Part shown: positions 6,234 to 13,813 of the stretch, piece by piece
How positions within the stretch are numbered: position 1 is the stretch's first letter
Layout: every line of letters begins with the position of its first letter
Source of the DNA: a virus
Direction: 5' to 3' (one strand)
IMG/VR virus record: IMGVR_UViG_3300007523_000017
Location: 1-51,301 of that record
Length of the DNA stretch: 51,301 nt
Notes under the pieces: model-generated
The model's input: only the letters and a program-made list of their open reading frames with translations
Databases searched by the model: none
Told to the model about the DNA's origin: nothing
Position numbers and translations under genes: made by a program

Positions 6234-6463
6234 CTTGCATAGTCAGAGTATATTCAGGTTGGGCGCGTCGGGCCAAGTATTCCGAATTAAATGATTGGAT
6301 AGGAGATTCAAGTAACACTGCCGAGTGGGATCCTAACTCCGGTTTTACTATCGTAGATGGTGAAAAATTTCAGTCAGTTATACTCCTGGAGAGTGAGGAA
6401 GATATGCTTGTCTGCTTATTAAAATTTTCAGAGATAGCCGTACGTGGTACCTATAATATATAA
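6230..6463 (+). CDS. Array paralogue 20 (degenerate tail)
   Basis: 77 residues. E-L-N-D-W-I-G-D-S helix is family-like, but the end is SEEDMLVCLLKFS followed by an extra ten residues. The signature has lost its A-F-K core. It overlaps the GTG start of paralogue 21. Confidence 0.68.
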   Translation: MTCIVRVYSGWARRAKYSELNDWIGDSSNTAEWDPNSGFTIVDGEKFQSVILLESEEDMLVCLLKFSEIAVRGTYNI

Positions 6464-6695
6464 ATATTCCTATATTGTAATAAAACGGTATCAGGATTTT
6501 GGTGGTGAGCATCACATTAAATTGTATAGTAGCATTTCTAACTGGTGTGATGAAAATTGTAAAGCATCCGGCTGGCGATGGGACCGTGGACCGTGGGCAG
6601 AGATTCAGGAAGAAGATTGGGCTATACTGCCCATCCAGATATCATTCGACGATAGTGAAGATGCTATAGCGTTTAGGCTTGCATTTGGATTCTAA
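6444..6695 (+). CDS. Array paralogue 21 (GTG start)
   Basis: 83 residues from GTG 6444; there is no in-frame ATG before the family core, so the start is weakly supported. I-S-N-W-C-D-E-N-C and G-W-R-W-D are strong family features; end SEDAIAFRLAFGF. Confidence 0.68.
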   Translation: MVPIIYKYSYIVIKRYQDFGGEHHIKLYSSISNWCDENCKASGWRWDRGPWAEIQEEDWAILPIQISFDDSEDAIAFRLAFGF

Positions 6696-6701
6696 TATAT
6701 A

Positions 6702-6911
6702 ATGTGGCATGAAGTGATACTCAAACCTACCGTATCAGGTTATCCAGTAGAATGGGTACAGCGTCACCGTCGATATACCGAGTGTGTTAGATGGTGCGAG
6801 ATTAATATAAGTTCAGCAGGTGTTCTTTGGAAACGAGATGACATCTATCCAGGTATATTCTACTTTGCACAGTATGATGACGCAGTTGTCTTTAAATTAG
6901 TAAACGGATAA
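6702..6911 (+). CDS. Array paralogue 22
   Basis: 69 residues. C-V-R-W-C-E-I-N-I helix, V-L-W-K-R strand, end YDDAVVFKLVNG (truncated signature). Its stop codon lies inside the late-promoter motif at 6907-6914. Confidence 0.76.
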   Translation: MWHEVILKPTVSGYPVEWVQRHRRYTECVRWCEINISSAGVLWKRDDIYPGIFYFAQYDDAVVFKLVNG

Positions 6912-6929
6912 ATACTCCCAATTAGGGAG
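6907..6929 (+). promoter_or_regulatory. Late promoter plus RBS-masking hairpin
   Basis: GATAAATA (6907-6914) differs at one base from the T4 late promoter TATAAATA. CTCCC (6915-6919) can pair with GGGAG (6925-6929), which is the ribosome-binding site of ATG 6937. By T4 spacing (start six bases after the motif) transcription would begin at about 6920, in the loop, so late RNA lacks CTCCC while read-through RNA keeps it. This is the logic described for T4 gene e. Confidence 0.6.
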
Positions 6930-6936
6930 AACAATT

Positions 6937-7206
6937 ATGCCGTCTGTCAATCTAAAAAATATAGCGAATGATCTTAACACCGTCGATTCTTATTTACTTT
7001 TTAAATCGATTAGCAGTTGGTGTAATTCAAATGTAAAAAAGGAAAGATGGCAATTCGACTATGCTTCCGTTCTATGCGTCTATGGAGTTGATTTTCCTAG
7101 ACGCATTATTTTTTGGCACAGCATAGACTGTGTTGCATTCAAACTAAAGTTTGGAATAAATGATTCGATTGACATAAGTCCCGTAACACAATACAATAGT
7201 GTATAA
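6937..7206 (+). CDS. Array paralogue 23 (last; late promoter)
   Basis: 89 residues. I-S-S-W-C-N-S-N-V helix, R-W-Q-F-D strand, then IDCVAFKLKFGI plus 17 extra C-terminal residues. It alone has its own strong ribosome-binding site (GGGAG, seven bases before ATG) and a GATAAATA promoter, so it may be made late while the rest of the array is early. Confidence 0.8.
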   Translation: MPSVNLKNIANDLNTVDSYLLFKSISSWCNSNVKKERWQFDYASVLCVYGVDFPRRIIFWHSIDCVAFKLKFGINDSIDISPVTQYNSV

Positions 7207-7245
7207 TAAAAGGCTCATTGAAGTTCAAAAATTGTCTAATCACAA

Positions 7246-7273
7246 TTGACGAGAACCTTGAAGCAACTATAAC
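7246..7273 (+). promoter_or_regulatory. sigma70-type promoter
   Basis: TTGACG (7246-7251), 16 bases, TATAAC (7268-7273). AATTGT (7230-7235) and ACAATT (7242-7247) form an inverted repeat touching the -35 box. It serves the gene at 7286 and probably those to 7951. Confidence 0.55.
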
Positions 7274-7285
7274 GAAAGCAGAATA

Positions 7286-7468
7286 ATGTTAAATCGCGAA
7301 GACATAGAACGCATTGTAGAAAATTATATCAGAGATAATCTGGAAATCGAAGTTCGCAGCGGCGATTTTACAAATCCAAATTCCAGAACTATAACTGTAA
7401 CGGTAGGCGACAGGATAGTTTCCTCAGCAAACTTCGATATAGTTCAGCAAAGAGAATACGAGGGATAA
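7286..7468 (+). CDS. Small unknown protein
   Basis: 60 residues: a charged N-terminal helix (E-D-I-E-R-I-V-E-N-Y) followed by alternating strand-like stretches (T-I-T-V-T-V-G-D). Short soluble proteins of this kind are common in phages. The stop at 7468 is one base before the next start, giving a small operon with 7470 and 7727. Confidence 0.65.
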   Translation: MLNREDIERIVENYIRDNLEIEVRSGDFTNPNSRTITVTVGDRIVSSANFDIVQQREYEG

Positions 7469-7469
7469 G

Positions 7470-7679
7470 ATGTATATGCCGGGATGGGTTAGGACACTTG
7501 TTCTAATCATAACTGTGACAACAGGTATATCCGGGGTTATTTACGGATGTCTTTCTATAATGCCTGTTTATATACTGATAAGTATAGTATCTATTATATT
7601 CCTATGTGGGGTATGGTGCTATTTTATCATCGTGGATGATTCAATAGAAATGGGCATTAGCTATGGTAGAAAGTTTTAA
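7470..7679 (+). CDS. Small two-segment membrane protein
   Basis: 69 residues with two hydrophobic stretches (about 8-28 and 31-53) and a short polar tail. Probably inner-membrane, with both ends on the same side. Holin or superinfection-immunity roles are possible, but nothing specific is visible. Start one base after the previous stop. Confidence 0.65.
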   Translation: MYMPGWVRTLVLIITVTTGISGVIYGCLSIMPVYILISIVSIIFLCGVWCYFIIVDDSIEMGISYGRKF

Positions 7680-7726
7680 AGGATAAGAATGAGTGGAAAA
7701 AAGACTTGATTGTCAGGATTAAGAAA

Positions 7727-7951
7727 ATGCCCGAAGCTGAGTTGTCATCTTATTACAGGATAATCAAGACGATTAACACTGTTATTAATATATTTGGAAT
7801 TTCCCTATTCTTACTAATAATGTTCTTTACAAGTGCATTTGTGATTATAGTTGGAGCTATTCTGATTGCGCAGGCAGCAATGTCCGGAACTCACATAATC
7901 ATGTTAAAGAGACTCATACAGCAAGAATTAGTGAAGTTCGAAAGACGATAA
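7727..7951 (+). CDS. Small membrane protein, start unclear
   Basis: 74 residues from ATG 7727, with a long hydrophobic region (about residues 15-55), likely two membrane segments, and a basic tail. The frame is open back to TTG 7706. A better-placed ATG at 7689 (after GGATAAGA) is out of frame by one base, with six A residues between. One more A would give a product starting M-S-G-K-K-D-L-I-V-R. That points to a homopolymer error or a frameshift in nature. Confidence 0.6.
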   Translation: MPEAELSSYYRIIKTINTVINIFGISLFLLIMFFTSAFVIIVGAILIAQAAMSGTHIIMLKRLIQQELVKFERR

Positions 7952-7958
7952 ATAACGG

Positions 7959-8309
7959 ATGCAATATAATCCTATTTATACACCACAGAATACAGTGGCA
8001 CTTGATGCTAATGTCCAGGCGGTCGTCAATGCTATCAACACCAAGTCAATAATCCCATACGGTGATTATGGTGGACCGTCTGTTTATTATTTCCAAACAA
8101 TGAACAATGGCCTAGGAAACTTGGCATATACTATCTTCGATAAAGAAACAACATTGGGGTTGGCAAGCTTTATGGTTAGATATGGTGCTGCTGCAATAAT
8201 CCAACAAGTTCTCTTCCAGCCTTATCCGCGTAGCCAAATCGACTTGCAATTCCTGGTCTTGCCTAATATTCCAGTAGCAAGCTTTACTAATGGGACAGTT
8301 ATTCCTTGA
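7959..8309 (+). CDS. Unknown protein paired with the next gene
   Basis: 116 residues, with no signal peptide or obvious domain. Neutral, rich in Asn, Gln, Tyr and Pro, with an A-A-A-I-I-Q-Q helix; the character is that of a virion or secreted structural protein. Its stop (TGA 8307-8309) lies just before the next start, so the two are probably co-translated. Confidence 0.65.
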   Translation: MQYNPIYTPQNTVALDANVQAVVNAINTKSIIPYGDYGGPSVYYFQTMNNGLGNLAYTIFDKETTLGLASFMVRYGAAAIIQQVLFQPYPRSQIDLQFLVLPNIPVASFTNGTVIP

Positions 8310-8314
8310 CACAA

Positions 8315-8944
8315 ATGTTTGTTAGAAACGATACATCTGTAGCAGTGCTAACCTTCATTACGTTAGGTGCAACTTCGGGGTGTGTAAACGATGTTGCAAA
8401 TATAACTCTTAGCAGTGGTAAGATTACTAAACTCCATAATTTAATGGGGACATTTGTTGTTCCTGGCAATACTTCGATGGAGTTGGTTGCCCCGAAGGGT
8501 GATGGATTTAATGGTAACATTTCATTCAATACTCCGCCAATGAATTGCCCAACACCAAAATTTCCAGATGGTGTTAATCTTGCTGAATTTATTATTAATA
8601 ATGGATTTCAACAATACGGGCAAGAAACAGTTGATAACTCGTGTGTTGCTGGTGCAAATGCATTTATCGAATTTGAAATGAGCGCACTCGACTGGACAAG
8701 TAATGGTGGTTCTATACTCCGTGTTACAAAAATTACAAATGGCAAAAAATTAGATAACACAGGAAGAATTGGTGTATTCCCGTATGGTTGTGATAATTGT
8801 ACGTCCAGTGACAATCCGCCATCATGTGTTGGGCAACAATCACAATATGCAAATAAGATTCCAATCTGCAATGTTCAAAGGCCGGCCGGCAGCAATAAGG
8901 GAGGCACAGTAACCATTGCATTTAAAGGTTTTACTTATTATTGA
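8315..8944 (+). CDS. Possible thaumatin-fold protein
   Basis: 209 residues from ATG 8315 (an in-frame TTG at 8306 would overlap the previous stop). L-A-E-F-I-I-N (89-95) followed by E-T-V-D-N-S-C-V-A-G-A-N (104-115) recalls the thaumatin-family L-A-E-F-x-L-N ... D-V-S-L-V-D-G-F-N. An acidic G-D-G-F-N-G precedes it and several Cys lie in the C-terminal third. The formal thaumatin signature is absent and there is no signal peptide, so the assignment is remote. A carbohydrate-binding virion role would fit. Confidence 0.5.
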   Translation: MFVRNDTSVAVLTFITLGATSGCVNDVANITLSSGKITKLHNLMGTFVVPGNTSMELVAPKGDGFNGNISFNTPPMNCPTPKFPDGVNLAEFIINNGFQQYGQETVDNSCVAGANAFIEFEMSALDWTSNGGSILRVTKITNGKKLDNTGRIGVFPYGCDNCTSSDNPPSCVGQQSQYANKIPICNVQRPAGSNKGGTVTIAFKGFTYY

Positions 8945-8969
8945 CAGTAAACGTGTACCATGCTATAAT
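8941..8969 (+). promoter_or_regulatory. Consensus sigma70 promoter
   Basis: TTGACA (8941-8946), 17-base spacer, TATAAT (8964-8969): a full match at optimal spacing, overlapping the upstream stop codon. It drives the exonuclease cassette 8995-10197. Confidence 0.85.
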
Positions 8970-8994
8970 AAAATATAAATTACAGAAAGAATAT

Positions 8995-9507
8995 ATGGAA
9001 CAAAATGTAATGGTGGACGTCGAATCAGACGGCCCCTGCCCTGGAATGCACAGCATGATTTGCTTCGGAGCTGTCATCGTAGAGAAAGGTTTTCAACGAA
9101 CCTTCTACGCCGAACTGAAGCCTATTTCCGAAATCTATATTCCTGAAGCACTTGCTATTAGCGGCTTTGACCGTGAAAAGTGTATGAAGTTTCCTGACCC
9201 GCGTGACGCGATGCAGAACTTCGAAGCATGGTTACAAAAAGAAATCCCAGGTAAACGGCCCATTTTTTGGTCAGACAACAATGGATACGACTTTGCTTTC
9301 ATGAATTACTACTTCTGGCAACAGCTTGGTCGTAATCCGTTTGGATGGTCATCGGCTAATATGGGGTCATTCTACAAAGGTCAACAACAGAATTTGTATG
9401 CCACATTCAAGCATTTGCGTGAAACAAGGCACACCCATAATCCAGTCGACGATGCAAGGGGTAATGCAGAAGCATTACTGAAAATGTTTAATGACGTAAA
9501 GAAGTGA
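8995..9507 (+). CDS. DEDDh 3'-5' exonuclease
   Basis: 170 residues. Exo I motif V-D-V-E (D8, E10), Exo II around N-G-Y-D-F (D99) and Exo III H-N-P-V-D-D (H148, D153) give the full DEDDh set of RNase T/DnaQ-type exonucleases, which remove nucleotides from 3' ends with two metal ions. Start chosen at ATG 8995 because the promoter's predicted start lies near 8976; the frame extends further upstream but that would be untranscribed. The end overlaps the next gene by four bases (GTGA). Likely early nucleic-acid processing. Substrate (DNA or RNA) cannot be told. Confidence 0.85.
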   Translation: MEQNVMVDVESDGPCPGMHSMICFGAVIVEKGFQRTFYAELKPISEIYIPEALAISGFDREKCMKFPDPRDAMQNFEAWLQKEIPGKRPIFWSDNNGYDFAFMNYYFWQQLGRNPFGWSSANMGSFYKGQQQNLYATFKHLRETRHTHNPVDDARGNAEALLKMFNDVKK

Positions 9508-9944
9508 AGCTGTCTAAGGCTAAGCAGAAAGAGTTCGAGGATGGCTGGAAACAACGAAACAAGTTCCTTAAAAGTTTAGGATTAGGTAAGGAGCCTTTCG
9601 AAAAATATATGGAGTGGCTACATGGCAAGGGCAGGAAAGAGAAAAGGCAAGCGCAGTACAAGCCAGAACCTACGCCGCCCATACAAAGACTCAGTGAAAA
9701 ATCGACACCGAGTAATTATGGCATTAACGACATGTCTCTCCGCAGCGAAGGGATGGGCAGGAAAAATGATCTTCGGTCAACAAGATCAGCCTTATATCCG
9801 TCGGTCAGTAACGACGGGTGTGTTAAACCGACGATACTGTATACAGGCACGAAGATGGTTGGCATAGCGCAAATGTCGAAATCAAATGCCGTACCAGTTT
9901 TCAGCAATGAGGAAATATTAGACATAGCAAGGATGAGAAGATAA
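9504..9944 (+). CDS. Conserved phage protein of unknown function
   Basis: 146 residues from GTG 9504, coupled to the exonuclease by a GTGA overlap. A basic N-terminal half is followed by a C-terminal block, Y-T-G-T-K-M-V-G-I-A-Q-M then K-S-N-A-V-P-V-F and a final A-R-M-R-R, that I recognise from small conserved proteins in many phages. Function is not known. Position after an exonuclease hints at DNA metabolism. Confidence 0.75.
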   Translation: MKLSKAKQKEFEDGWKQRNKFLKSLGLGKEPFEKYMEWLHGKGRKEKRQAQYKPEPTPPIQRLSEKSTPSNYGINDMSLRSEGMGRKNDLRSTRSALYPSVSNDGCVKPTILYTGTKMVGIAQMSKSNAVPVFSNEEILDIARMRR

Positions 9945-9945
9945 A

Positions 9946-10197
9946 ATGGAAAACGATTTATATAGAGATGAAGAGTTTACTTTAGAGAATTTAAACGAGT
10001 TACATTGTTTTGAGGCATTAGATAGGTGCCATATGTTGCAAACGCATCTAGAAAATGCGTTATTTAATCATATGGGAGTTTCGGACAACGAAGCCAGACT
10101 GCTAAATCAAGTAAGCATATTATTGGCAGATGTATACCAATCTCTGGGACAACGGGCATTTAAGGAGCATGGTGACCCAGAGGCACCGGGTTTCTAG
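9946..10197 (+). CDS. Small acidic helical protein
   Basis: 83 residues, mostly predicted helix, acidic. H-C-F-E-A-L-D-R-C-H near residues 20-29 and L-A-D-V-Y-Q-S-L-G-Q near 61-70 are a pattern seen in small proteins of T4-like phages. Last gene of the exonuclease cassette; its end overlaps the convergent dehydrogenase gene by 38 bases. Function unknown. Confidence 0.7.
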   Translation: MENDLYRDEEFTLENLNELHCFEALDRCHMLQTHLENALFNHMGVSDNEARLLNQVSILLADVYQSLGQRAFKEHGDPEAPGF

Positions 10198-11416
10198 TAT
10201 TCCCGTAGTGAATAACTTTACAATCAGGAATTGGATTTTGTTTACGCCATATATCGAAGATAATCGAACCAGCAACTGGGCTGATTTCCTGTTTAGCAAC
10301 AATATTTCTCATCGGTGAATCACAGTATGTAATCTCTGAATCATGCATAAGAACATACATGCACGCTTGATTTAATATTTCGGATGGAGGAAGGCTCATT
10401 GTGTACTGGTCAAGGAAGTACACAGTTTCACCAAGCTGTTGAATATAGTGTTCTAGTAATATGCTGCCTGACCCTTCCAAATAATTGACTCCAGGCTTGT
10501 ATGCCTTACCAACTATAATAATCGGTAGGTCGCCTGCTTCAATAACTATTCTCTTAGCCATATTTTCTGTTTGCACCTCTCGTGCATGCATGATTGCACC
10601 GAACAGGTCGTAGTTCAGATTTAGATCTTCTGCCATCCACCGCAATGCAATATTGTCACGTGGGTGGCAAGCTCCGCCATCCGGGCCTCCGGCAATCATG
10701 TACTTTGGTCCCATGATACGTTGAGTAGAACGAGCAAGGGCGCCCGTAACTACATCGACATCTATGTTGCCCATCTTCTCTGCTACGTCTTGAATCATAT
10801 TCACTAGGCCGATTTTAGCCGAGATAAATGTGTTGTAGAAAATCTTAATAGCTTCAGCTTCGTCCCACGTTCCGACTTCATAACGCGGATTATTATTCAT
10901 GATAGTTTTGTAGAATGCAACTAGTTGCTCCGCATCTCCTGTCATGGATCCATCCTCGGTTCCTATAATAACCATCTCCGGATTTAGCATGTCCCATGCT
11001 ACACTGCCCATAGCTATTAGGTACGGATTATACACGAATTTTGCGTTATTTATGAGGCTAACGAACTCTCTGCGAGTCGTGCCGGGCAAGACTGTGCTGA
11101 TGAGCACAATTAGCTGATTTTTTGTGACGTGCTTATTTACTTCTAGTAGGATGCTTTTAACTGTATCGTAATTAAAGTCTTTAGGGGATAGTTTCGATGT
11201 TGGCAACTCCCCGCCATATTCTTCAACGTGTGGCGTAGGTACGGCAATGAAGATAATATCCTTATGCTCTAATACATCCTTAATAGTGTCTCTCATCACA
11301 ACAAGTTTTGGGTTCCTGGGATGAATATCATATCCCTCGACATGGTGTCCCATTGATGCAATAGCTTCGGCACAGTCCTGGCCCAGTTTGCCCATTCCTA
11401 TAAATCCAATACTCAT
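10160..11416 (-). CDS. UDP-glucose/GDP-mannose dehydrogenase family
   Basis: 418 residues. N-terminal Rossmann G-F-I-G-M-G-K-L-G (4-12), central helix with K191 and N195, catalytic Cys250 in G-G-A-C-H-P-R-D-N, and a C-terminal substrate domain (from about 285). The family oxidises a nucleotide sugar twice, with NAD+, to the uronic acid. Last gene of the glycan operon; it starts at the end of the methyltransferase gene (TAATG). It probably supplies an acidic sugar to the neighbouring transferases. Which sugar is oxidised cannot be told. Confidence 0.88.
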   Translation of the reverse strand: MSIGFIGMGKLGQDCAEAIASMGHHVEGYDIHPRNPKLVVMRDTIKDVLEHKDIIFIAVPTPHVEEYGGELPTSKLSPKDFNYDTVKSILLEVNKHVTKNQLIVLISTVLPGTTRREFVSLINNAKFVYNPYLIAMGSVAWDMLNPEMVIIGTEDGSMTGDAEQLVAFYKTIMNNNPRYEVGTWDEAEAIKIFYNTFISAKIGLVNMIQDVAEKMGNIDVDVVTGALARSTQRIMGPKYMIAGGPDGGACHPRDNIALRWMAEDLNLNYDLFGAIMHAREVQTENMAKRIVIEAGDLPIIIVGKAYKPGVNYLEGSGSILLEHYIQQLGETVYFLDQYTMSLPPSEILNQACMYVLMHDSEITYCDSPMRNIVAKQEISPVAGSIIFDIWRKQNPIPDCKVIHYGNTRNPVPLGHHAP

Positions 11417-12042
11417 TATTTTCTCCTTAGCAGTATGTTTCTGCCAGTGACCATCTCGGTGTATAAATCATTCTCTTCTACAAATTTATCTACAGCCCTA
11501 ATTAAATCTGGAAAATTGTGAGTATCATAATCATCTAATATAAGATTGCCTTCTACTTTAAGTTTAGGAAACCAGTGTACTAAGTCAGCATATACATCCT
11601 CGTAGGAATGTCCTGCATCATGGAATATAAAATCGAACATTGGAAAATTCTCATTATCCATACTAGTGAGTCCTTGAATAAATTCTGCATTAACTATATC
11701 ACCTACATAGGATTTATGTAAATCTACAAAGTCGATAGATTCGAGTCTGCCTGGATTTGGTCTTAGTTTACTACTCAGGAGTGCTAATTCGGTTACGCCT
11801 GCCCTGCCGTCATGGTAGTTAACCTCTGTGTGATTACTTAATAAGATTCTTGACCAAATATCTATAACTGTTAGTCTCACAGAATCTCTTTTATTATGCC
11901 CTAACGAATATGTGGATCTTCCAAACAATGCTCCTAGTTCTAAAATGTTTCCATTATCTGGAACATTCGATGCATATGCAGATATCACATCTAATATCTG
12001 ACTACTATTCCACCCGGGTATCTTTGTGTTTATTTTATACAT
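11416..12042 (-). CDS. Class I SAM methyltransferase
   Basis: 208 residues. N-I-L-E-L-G-A-L-F-G-R-S (33-43) is the SAM-binding loop; V-I-D-I-W (about 60-64) is the second motif; F-H-D-A-G-H-S-Y (about 140-147) with I-L-D-D-Y-D later is typical of the Methyltransf_24 type used on small molecules and sugars. One-base overlaps with both neighbours. It probably methylates a sugar of the same glycan; substrate unproven. Confidence 0.8.
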   Translation of the reverse strand: MYKINTKIPGWNSSQILDVISAYASNVPDNGNILELGALFGRSTYSLGHNKRDSVRLTVIDIWSRILLSNHTEVNYHDGRAGVTELALLSSKLRPNPGRLESIDFVDLHKSYVGDIVNAEFIQGLTSMDNENFPMFDFIFHDAGHSYEDVYADLVHWFPKLKVEGNLILDDYDTHNFPDLIRAVDKFVEENDLYTEMVTGRNILLRRK

Positions 12043-13220
12043 TATGATCTACTCACTGCAAATTCAGGTCGTTTCTTATTCGTCAGAATTGAATAGTTAT
12101 GGTCAACTATTGTCTTGATGTTGTTTTGCCACTCGATCCACTCCGACGAAGTTTTCTTGTTTAATCTTTCTATTTCATCGGCAATATATTTTAACCTAGT
12201 AGTATTATCCTCTATGTCGTCATATGTCTCGTCGATGAACGGGCTGAACGTCTTATATCCGAGTTTCCGAAGAAATGCAAGTGATCCTTTTACCGATACC
12301 ACCATGAATGGATGCTGCATAAGAATGGGTTTAAATATTTTTTCACTAAAAAATATTGCATCAAGATCTTGAACTATTTTATCTCCCCAACGATTATCTA
12401 CTGGGTAGAAAAATGTCTCAGTTACAATCGAAAGATAGCTTTCATCGAAATATATTCCGTCGTCCGCTCTCACGAAATTAATATTATCATCTGGCTCAAT
12501 ATTCAGCTTAAGTGGGATAGATATCTTGCTAAGACCATTTACAATCTCGGCTTGGACATCGGGGTCATTAATCGACGACTTTATATCGGCTGCCGACATT
12601 GTCGCCCCTTTACCATAGTCTGCATTCATATAAGAATAGAAACAGTTCTCGAGGATGTTTCTGTTGGAAATCATTCCTAGTAAAGCTAGACGATGTGATC
12701 TTCGTATACGATTAAAACACAGGAAATTTTTCTCTTTGGTCTTTATTGTATATGACTCTCTTTTTATTTGACTATTAATTTTGAGATGATGTTCCCAACT
12801 CGAGCATGTATTAATATGAATCTTTTCAGTTATACCAAAACGTTCACATAATTCGCTGTACGAATCGTCAGCATTTAGAGCACCAGTAAAGTAATATACC
12901 TGATTGGCAGGAATTAAATCTTTTATTATTTCATGTATCTTCAATAAACTAGTGCCTGTGGCACCTTCGTGGATATCCTCGAAACATAAGCGAGTCTTTT
13001 CGTTAACTGAACGCTTTATATCAGCTCTCATCATAGATGTCTTCACTGCATCGAGGCCGGGGAAATACTGTTTAGACGGTCCTGCATATATGACTAAAAC
13101 TTCCGGATCATTATTGAACTCATGGAAGAAATGCGGAATCATAGAAAAGATATCGGTATCTACTACCGAATAATGTTTACCGTATATATTCTTAATAGTT
13201 GGATTCTCTGTTGCAGCCAT
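12042..13220 (-). CDS. Probable glycosyltransferase
   Basis: 392 residues from ATG 13220, which overlaps the previous stop as TAATG; a longer frame to 13334 would overlap it by over 100 bases. The C-terminal S-E-K-I-F-K-P-I (about 290) with H-P-F-M-V-V-S and L-G-Y-K-T-F-S-P-F-I-D-E matches a phage/bacterial family resembling GT10/exostosin-type donor-binding domains. The central part has L-C-F-N-R-I-R-R-S-H-R. Context (sugar operon) supports a transferase. Confidence 0.6.
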   Translation of the reverse strand: MAATENPTIKNIYGKHYSVVDTDIFSMIPHFFHEFNNDPEVLVIYAGPSKQYFPGLDAVKTSMMRADIKRSVNEKTRLCFEDIHEGATGTSLLKIHEIIKDLIPANQVYYFTGALNADDSYSELCERFGITEKIHINTCSSWEHHLKINSQIKRESYTIKTKEKNFLCFNRIRRSHRLALLGMISNRNILENCFYSYMNADYGKGATMSAADIKSSINDPDVQAEIVNGLSKISIPLKLNIEPDDNINFVRADDGIYFDESYLSIVTETFFYPVDNRWGDKIVQDLDAIFFSEKIFKPILMQHPFMVVSVKGSLAFLRKLGYKTFSPFIDETYDDIEDNTTRLKYIADEIERLNKKTSSEWIEWQNNIKTIVDHNYSILTNKKRPEFAVSRS

Positions 13221-13813
13221 TATGTCATCCCTATAATCATGTATCTTGTGTACATTGGTAATATTAATTCTCCTGAGTACCATACCTTTGTTAGCCCGGA
13301 TTGTTTTACAAATTCTTCTTTTGATGAGACACAATTTATGTGATCTTCGCCACCTGTAAAATCATTGGATTGTAGTACAATTAGTTTACCTGAAGGGATT
13401 ACATTAATCCACTCTCTTAAGTCTGGAATATGTTCGCAGCTAGTATTTATAACAACATCCTCAGTATACATATGCTCATACATATCTTCGGTTACACATG
13501 ATACACCGGGAAGATTATATATAATACCATTTATGAATTTCTCACAACGAGGATCGATATCTATCATGACAATATTTGTAGGGAATTGTTTTCTGATCAT
13601 AAGTCCTAGTGTCCCAAACCACGCGCCTGCAATAGCAACGGATCGATGAGCAAACATAGACTCGTACTGCTTTAATTCATCCACAACCCATTGTTTACTT
13701 TGTAACTGACCAGACGAAAACATATCCCTGAACTCGTTGTATCTGGGAAGATATTTCTCTTGCACAGAATACAAACCGTTTGTATAGCGTATCATGAACT
13801 CCGTATCAATCAT
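13220..13813 (-). CDS. SAM methyltransferase-like protein
   Basis: 197 residues. V-A-I-A-G-A-W-F-G-T-L-G (59-70) is a glycine-rich SAM loop and M-I-D-I-D-P (83-88) the following acidic strand; N-T-S-C-E-H-I near 120 occupies motif IV. ATGA overlap with the upstream gene. A role in modifying the tail glycan is inferred from the operon only. Confidence 0.72.
   Translation of the reverse strand: MIDTEFMIRYTNGLYSVQEKYLPRYNEFRDMFSSGQLQSKQWVVDELKQYESMFAHRSVAIAGAWFGTLGLMIRKQFPTNIVMIDIDPRCEKFINGIIYNLPGVSCVTEDMYEHMYTEDVVINTSCEHIPDLREWINVIPSGKLIVLQSNDFTGGEDHINCVSSKEEFVKQSGLTKVWYSGELILPMYTRYMIIGMT

Noticed and set aside
6459-6466. Exact T4 late consensus TATAAATA
   Set aside because: It lies at the end of paralogue 20 and inside paralogue 21 with no start at suitable distance; a chance match in AT-rich DNA is likely.
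1764-7206. Array variability produced by a diversity-generating retroelement
   Set aside because: No reverse transcriptase or template repeat is in the window, and differences are not limited to adenine positions.
7947-7954. GATAAATA as a late promoter for the gene at 7959
   Set aside because: It ends four bases before the ATG, so transcription would begin inside the gene; part of it is the upstream stop codon.
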